From: Desulfosporosinus youngiae DSM 17734
GTDB taxonomy: Bacteria > Bacillota > Desulfitobacteriia > Desulfitobacteriales > Desulfitobacteriaceae
Assembly (NCBI RefSeq): GCF_000244895.1
Contig: NZ_CM001441.1
Span: 1,054,001 to 1,118,000 of the forward strand
Direction of reading: 5' to 3'
Length of the DNA: 64,000 nucleotides
In this document: one piece after another, positions 60,002 through 64,000 of the stretch
Layout: each line of letters begins with the position of its first letter
How positions within the stretch are numbered: the stretch's first letter is position 1
Program-made: the position numbers and the translations under genes
The notes under the pieces: generated by a model
Database searches by the model: none
What the model saw: only the letters and a program-made list of their open reading frames with translations
What the model was told of the DNA's origin: nothing

Positions 60002-61794
60002 AGCCGGCAGAGTATTGGCAGAAGCGTTTTGAGCAGCTGGCCCAAAGTCAATTTGACAAGGCGGATGAGTATACAAAAGCCCTTCGCAAAGAATACGATC
60101 GGGCTATTCGATCTATCCAGCGTGACATAGAAGTTTTCTACCAGCGCTATGCCGATAACAATGGCATTGTCGATCTGGCCGAAGCAAAGCGGCAACTCAA
60201 CGCTAAGGAGCTAAAGGAGTTTCGATGGACACTTGAAGAATTCATGGAAAAGGCCAAAGATAATGCGGACGGTCGCTGGACGCAACAGCTAGACAATGCA
60301 TACTACCGTACCCGGGTCAGCCGTTTTGAAGCCCTACAAATGCAGATCAATCAACAAGTCGAGATGCTGGCCGGGAGTAAGCAGCAGGGTACCGGGGATC
60401 TCTTGGGTAGCGCCTATACTGACACGTATTACCGAACCCTTTTTGAGATTCAGTCAGGCACAGGCATAGGAGTCTCTTTTGCTCGTGTAGACCATAAAGG
60501 TCTGGAAACGGTCCTTAAAGCCAAGCTTGATGGAGCGAACTGGTCACAACGGATATGGAACGATCGAGACAAGCTGAAGCAAGAGTTGTACACCAAGCTA
60601 TCTCAATCATTTATTCGTGGTGATAGCATTGACCGAACGACTCAGGATCTGGCCAAGAGAATGAATGTGTCCTACTCAAAGGCTTACCGACTGGTGCAGA
60701 CAGAGACAGCATTTTTTGTTGAGCAGGCCACAATGAACAGCTATAGTGAAAGCGGTGTTGTTGATCGGTATGAATTTCTAGCAACGCTAGAACTTGGAAC
60801 CAAAAAGGGAGGCACATGTGAAATCTGTCAAGGACTTGACGGGAAAGTCTTTAAGATATCTGAGCAGGAAATTGGTATAAATAATCCGCCAATTCATTGC
60901 CATTGTCGTTGTACAACAGTCCCCTATTTCGACGATGATGAAGGTATCGGCGAGAGAATAGCCCGGGACCCGAAGACACGAGAAACCTATACCGTTTCTG
61001 AAAATATGACTTATCCTGAATGGTACAAGAAGCATGTTGTAGATAAGTATGGTCAAGGCCAAACTGAGATTATGCAGAAAAAGGCTGCTAATGTCTACTC
61101 GGATCAAGAGCAGTACGCTCGTTATAAAAAGATTCTCGGCAAAGATGCGCCGAAAACCTTTGATGACTTCAGGGATTTGAAGTATACTGAAGCTGAGAAG
61201 TGGGGCACCCTTAAGGCGGATTACCGAAAGCTGAATGCTTACGATAAGATTATTGCCAAGGAACCGGGCATAACCAAGGACTTGAAAGAAGTCTCTGAAG
61301 CTACTAAAACTGAAATGGTTGGGCTTGATTATCGGATCAAAAGCAAAGAATCCTACTTGCGCAAGGTCAACATGGATAGTAAGGAGAGCTTGAGCCCTCA
61401 GGTTATTGACAATACTATCTCAGGGACTAACGATGTGATCCGCTATACTTATCAGGCTCCCCATAGTAAGTTGGTAGGTCAATATGCCGTGGTGAATGAG
61501 GCGCTGGCTAAGAAAGGTTATTCTCTCGTAAAACTCAAGAACACCTGGCCGGTTAAGGCGAATCCCTACAAGGGCATTAACTGCACTTACCAATCTCCAA
61601 ATGGGCAAAAGTTTGAGGTTCAGTATCATACACCGGAAAGCTTTAAGCTCAAAAATGGAGAGATGCACAGCCTGTATGAAAAATGGAGGCTCATGAAGAA
61701 CAAGGCTGATCCCGAAGCCGTGAAGCTCTCAAGGCAGATGAATGAGCTATCCAAGAATCTTAAAGTCCCGGATGGAATAGAAACGCTGAGGTGA
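59998..61794 (+). CDS. MuF/gp7-like minor head protein with C-terminal RelA/SpoT-like toxin domain
   Basis: This 598-residue protein has an N-terminal head-morphogenesis domain: YSKAYRLVQTETAFFVEQAT and the cysteine/histidine cluster CEIC (274-277)...HCHCRC (300-305). After a linker the C-terminus (about 440-570) has RIKSKESYLRKV (446-457), NDVIRYT, YKGINC (524-529) and KFEVQYHT with Glu540, in the order of RelA/SpoT nucleotidyltransferase motifs (R-x-K, D-x-x-x-R, GY-x-x-x-H region, E-x-Q). MuF proteins carrying toxin tails form a known polymorphic toxin family. Overlaps the previous gene by ATGA. The following gene is the immunity candidate. Confidence 0.85.
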   Translation: MKPAEYWQKRFEQLAQSQFDKADEYTKALRKEYDRAIRSIQRDIEVFYQRYADNNGIVDLAEAKRQLNAKELKEFRWTLEEFMEKAKDNADGRWTQQLDNAYYRTRVSRFEALQMQINQQVEMLAGSKQQGTGDLLGSAYTDTYYRTLFEIQSGTGIGVSFARVDHKGLETVLKAKLDGANWSQRIWNDRDKLKQELYTKLSQSFIRGDSIDRTTQDLAKRMNVSYSKAYRLVQTETAFFVEQATMNSYSESGVVDRYEFLATLELGTKKGGTCEICQGLDGKVFKISEQEIGINNPPIHCHCRCTTVPYFDDDEGIGERIARDPKTRETYTVSENMTYPEWYKKHVVDKYGQGQTEIMQKKAANVYSDQEQYARYKKILGKDAPKTFDDFRDLKYTEAEKWGTLKADYRKLNAYDKIIAKEPGITKDLKEVSEATKTEMVGLDYRIKSKESYLRKVNMDSKESLSPQVIDNTISGTNDVIRYTYQAPHSKLVGQYAVVNEALAKKGYSLVKLKNTWPVKANPYKGINCTYQSPNGQKFEVQYHTPESFKLKNGEMHSLYEKWRLMKNKADPEAVKLSRQMNELSKNLKVPDGIETLR

Positions 61795-61798
61795 GATA

Positions 61799-62026
61799 AT
61801 GGACACAACTTATTATTATTTGACTGACCTGAATCAGGTTGGCAAGATAGAGGACTTTGTGCCGTATCTACATGACAAAGAAAAAGGCTGGATCGTGGAC
61901 AATGATAATCTGTTGATGGATAGGGTCATGGGATATGACGGAGACGGCATTGGAAGCTCGGACATGGTATTTAGAGCGGATGAAATTTCTGGAGCTAAGG
62001 CCATGCGATTAATTGAAAACGGTTAA
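61799..62026 (+). CDS. Candidate immunity protein to the MuF toxin tail, 75 residues
   Basis: Starts 4 bp after the MuF stop, with GAGGTGAGATA as ribosome site, so it is translationally coupled. Small, acidic and soluble (YYLTDLNQVGKIEDFVPYLH and DNDNLLMDRVMG). A terminator follows at once. Position and size fit an immunity protein; the sequence is not recognised. Confidence 0.5.
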   Translation: MDTTYYYLTDLNQVGKIEDFVPYLHDKEKGWIVDNDNLLMDRVMGYDGDGIGSSDMVFRADEISGAKAMRLIENG

Positions 62027-62028
62027 AG

Positions 62029-62060
62029 CCATCTATCGGTTTCGATAGGTGGTATTTTTA
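62029..62060 (+). terminator. Terminator after the immunity candidate
   Basis: CCATCTATCG (62029-62038) pairs with CGATAGGTGG (62043-62052), followed by TATTTTTATTT. Confidence 0.85.
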
Positions 62061-62083
62061 TTTCAGGAGAGGAGGGAGCAAAT

Positions 62084-62233
62084 ATGGAGGATTTTAGAGT
62101 TCTATCAAATCAGTTCACAAAAATTGTAATTGAAACCGATGAAGAAAACCCTAAAACCATTGCCGCAATCACAAATGAGGATGTAGATGTAAGCGATGGC
62201 TTTAGGGTAAGAATGACGCCAACATACGATTAG
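62084..62233 (+). CDS. Small acidic phage protein, 49 residues
   Basis: ATG follows GGAGAGGAGGGAG. Product begins EDFRVLSNQFTKIVIETDEE. Its last bases overlap the convergent gene at 62230. Function unknown. Confidence 0.5.
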   Translation: MEDFRVLSNQFTKIVIETDEENPKTIAAITNEDVDVSDGFRVRMTPTYD

Positions 62234-62463
62234 TGCTCGGTATCTTTGGGAGGATTGGGGTCCTTGCCGTAGCTGTCTTTTGACTGAATTCTACCGTTTC
62301 CGCCTTGAATAATTAATTCTGAGCCCTGATTCTTGGCAATGGCTTTGCCATAGTCAATGGCATCTTTTTTGTTTTCAAATTGTTTAGTATCGCGCTCGTT
62401 ACCTTCGCCATGAACGCCCCATTTTCCATTACCTCTGGGCGACACCCATTGATTTTTGCCCAT
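62230..62463 (-). CDS. DUF2188-family moron protein
   Basis: This 77-residue protein starts GKNQWVSPRGNGKWGVHGEG and has the DUF2188 segment FENKKDAIDYGKAIAKNQGS. AAAGGAG ribosome site. It has an extended -10 promoter on its own strand (revcomp of 62513-62521, TGGTATAAT). It stands alone on the minus strand between head genes, so it is probably expressed in the lysogen. Confidence 0.8.
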   Translation of the reverse strand: MGKNQWVSPRGNGKWGVHGEGNERDTKQFENKKDAIDYGKAIAKNQGSELIIQGGNGRIQSKDSYGKDPNPPKDTEH

Positions 62464-62527
62464 ATGAAAGTTCTCCTTTCCTAGATATTCAGCGAGTAAG
62501 TGCTGATAAGAAAATTATACCAGATTT

Positions 62528-62554
62528 GGCACCTGTGACGAGGTGTCTTTTATT
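62528..62554 (+). terminator. Terminator near the DUF2188 promoter
   Basis: GGCACCT pairs with AGGTGTC (one G-U) around GTGACG and is followed by TTTTATT. Confidence 0.65.
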
Positions 62555-62644
62555 ATGCCGCCATTTTGGAATTTTGGGCGTTAACTACAAAGTCATCACC
62601 GGACACGACCGGGTTAAAAGTGAAGATGAGAGGACGGATATAAA

Positions 62645-63286
62645 ATGACTAAAGAACAATTTGTCGCTTTAGGGTTGAGCGAAGAGCAAGCAGAGAAAGC
62701 CGCTCAGGCATCTCAGGAAGAGCTCAAAGGATATATTCCCAAGGTTCGTTTTGACGAGGTCAACGAGGCAAAAAAGAAATCCGAAGAAGCGTTGAAGGAA
62801 CGGGATGGGCAGCTGGCCGATCTAAAGAAGTCTGCCGGAGACAACGAAACCCTTAAAGGTCAAATTGAGCAGCTTCAAAAAGACAATAAGAAAAAGGAGG
62901 AAGAGTACCAGGCGAAGCTGCGGGACATGTCCATCTCGACGGCAATCAAGCTTTCTGTGGCCGGTGATGCTCACGACCCGGATTTAATTTCCACACTCCT
63001 TGATAAAACTAAAATTGAGGTTAATGAGGATGGGGCTATTAAGTCAGGATTAGACGATCAACTCAAAGCCCTGCGGGAAAGCAAGGCTTTTTTGTTTGTC
63101 GAGAAGAAGGATCCGGCAGACCCCCAATTCAAAGGGGCTCAACCTCATGAAAGTAAGAGGCATAAAAGCGGAGATGGTCAGGTCAATCCATGGAAGAAGG
63201 AAACCTTTAATTTGACGGAGCAAGGCCGACTCCTGCGGGATAATCCCGATCTAGCAAAGCAACTCCAGGCTATAGCTAAACAATAA
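62645..63286 (+). CDS. Phage scaffold protein (GP20 type)
   Basis: This 213-residue protein has an N-terminal part (FVALGLSEEQAEKAAQASQE) and a long charged coiled coil (KKSEEALKERDGQLADLKKS) typical of phage scaffolds. It lies directly before the capsid gene. Confidence 0.9.
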   Translation: MTKEQFVALGLSEEQAEKAAQASQEELKGYIPKVRFDEVNEAKKKSEEALKERDGQLADLKKSAGDNETLKGQIEQLQKDNKKKEEEYQAKLRDMSISTAIKLSVAGDAHDPDLISTLLDKTKIEVNEDGAIKSGLDDQLKALRESKAFLFVEKKDPADPQFKGAQPHESKRHKSGDGQVNPWKKETFNLTEQGRLLRDNPDLAKQLQAIAKQ

Positions 63287-63311
63287 AAATAACTTATGAG
63301 GTGATGTTAAC

Positions 63312-64000
63312 ATGCCAGCAACACGTATAGCGGACGTGATCGTCCCCGAAGTATTTAACCCTTATTTAATTCAACGCACAGCAGAACTTTCGGCCTTGGT
63401 GCAATCTGGGATTGTTGTTCCGGATTCGCAATTGGACGAACTTGCGGCAACCGGAGGAACCATCCTTAATATGCCGTTCTGGAACGACCTAACAGGTGAC
63501 TCTGAAATCCTTAGCGATACAACCCCTTTATCGGTAAATCACATTGTCGCTGCCAAAGATATGTCTCGATTGCATACCAGGGGCAAAGCGTGGGGGGCCA
63601 ACGACCTTGCCAAAGCTCTGTCTGGGGACGATCCCCTTCGGGCTATTGCTGATCTTGTGGCGGCATGGTGGAACAGGGATCGCCAGAAAATGCTGTTCAG
63701 TACATTGAAAGGTGTATTTGCAACGCCTAGTATGGCCGGCAACAAGCATGACATTTCCGGAGCTGCCGGCTCTGCTGCCGTCATTAGCGCAACCACGACC
63801 GTTGACGCCCAACAGAAGCTTGGAGACGCCGCCGACAAGCTTACAGCCTTCTCTATGCACAGCGCCGTTTACAGTAAACTGCTGAAGGACCAGTTGATTG
63901 AATGGCAGAAAGACCCTGTGACCGGCGCTGCTTTTGCCGCTTACCTGGGCAAGCGGGTTCTCGTGGACGATGGACACCCCAATGCAGCCGGTGTCTACAC
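63312..64000 (+). CDS. Major capsid protein, N-terminal part
   Basis: ATG after GAGGTGATGTTAAC. The 229 codons present begin PATRIADVIVPEVFNPYLIQ and include FWNDLTGDSEILSDTT, as in HK97-fold capsid proteins of SPP1-like phages. The frame is open to the window end, so the gene is cut by the window. Confidence 0.9.
   Translation, partial: MPATRIADVIVPEVFNPYLIQRTAELSALVQSGIVVPDSQLDELAATGGTILNMPFWNDLTGDSEILSDTTPLSVNHIVAAKDMSRLHTRGKAWGANDLAKALSGDDPLRAIADLVAAWWNRDRQKMLFSTLKGVFATPSMAGNKHDISGAAGSAAVISATTTVDAQQKLGDAADKLTAFSMHSAVYSKLLKDQLIEWQKDPVTGAAFAAYLGKRVLVDDGHPNAAGVY

Larger units (their letters stand above)
29334..64000. mobile_element. Prophage (Siphovirus-like, SPP1-type head genes), left end to capsid gene
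   Basis: The region starts at the 3' end of tRNA-Pro and holds, in phage order, integrase, CI-like repressor, Cro, antirepressor, recombination/replication genes, RusA, terminases, portal, MuF protein, scaffold and capsid. The right attachment site and tail genes are outside the window. Most early and late genes are tightly packed on the plus strand and look intact. Confidence 0.95.

Noticed and set aside
63528-63977. Minus-strand frames opposite the capsid gene
   Set aside because: They are complements of the clearly coding capsid sequence.

Overview
The window joins about 29.3 kb of bacterial chromosome to about 34.7 kb of an integrated tailed-phage genome. The gene content suggests an anaerobic, spore-former-related Firmicute of the Peptococcaceae/Desulfitobacteriaceae type. 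Supporting features are ECF-type biotin uptake, a sodium-pumping glutaconyl-CoA decarboxylase, acyl-CoA dehydrogenases, an ADP-forming acetyl-CoA synthetase and many sigma-54 signals. This placement is inference from gene content, not a sequence search.

Positions 1-6764 form a biotin block. It holds the end of a PaaI-like thioesterase, a bifunctional BirA (262-1242), and a bioY-bioM-bioN uptake operon (1448-3655). That operon is preceded by a BirA operator overlapping a consensus promoter. A PAS/CBS sigma-54 activator (3703-5805) and a second, HTH-less biotin ligase (5961-6764) lie on the minus strand.

Positions 7184-28560 form a fermentative or syntrophic acyl-CoA module. It contains an acyl-CoA dehydrogenase, 3-hydroxybutyryl-CoA dehydrogenase, thiolase, a four-gene glutaconyl-CoA decarboxylase (delta-like, beta, biotin carrier, alpha), an ion transporter and a crotonase-family enzyme. 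A second, near-duplicate acyl-CoA dehydrogenase, a second CBS/PAS/AAA+ regulator, a TAXI-TRAP transporter, ADP-forming acetyl-CoA synthetase and an AhpD-like protein follow. The simplest reading is glutaryl-CoA or a related acyl-CoA oxidised to glutaconyl-CoA. It would then be decarboxylated to crotonyl-CoA with Na+ export, converted to acetoacetyl-CoA, cleaved to acetyl-CoA and used to make ATP. Biotin supply and attachment for the decarboxylase would come from the first block. Four good -24/-12 promoters (7017, 10957, 11931, 16026), three of them with upstream repeats of a TGTCC-type motif, suggest one sigma-54 regulon.

A PheB-like ACT protein and tRNA-Pro(GGG) (29257-29333) close the chromosomal part. 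The tRNA is the probable phage attachment site. From there the prophage runs to the window end. It has integrase and CI-like repressor on the minus strand, then Cro and Rha antirepressor, many small early genes, and a recombination cluster (SbcD, SbcC). Next come a PAPS-reductase-family protein, a clamp-like protein, a DnaD-like replication protein, a C5 methyltransferase with a repeated central region, an AAA+ ATPase, RusA, ASCH and HNH proteins. An intergenic structured-RNA candidate with a tRNA-Leu-like 5' end lies at 53862-54068. Late genes follow: metallopeptidase, small and large terminase, portal, MuF head protein, scaffold and the start of the major capsid gene, which runs off the window.

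The observations I rate highest are the MuF head protein with a RelA/SpoT-like C-terminal toxin domain and adjacent immunity candidate, and the tRNA-like pseudoknotted RNA. Next are the C5 methyltransferase with six copies of a 39-residue module, and the chromosomal biotin/sigma-54/glutaconyl-CoA decarboxylase regulon.
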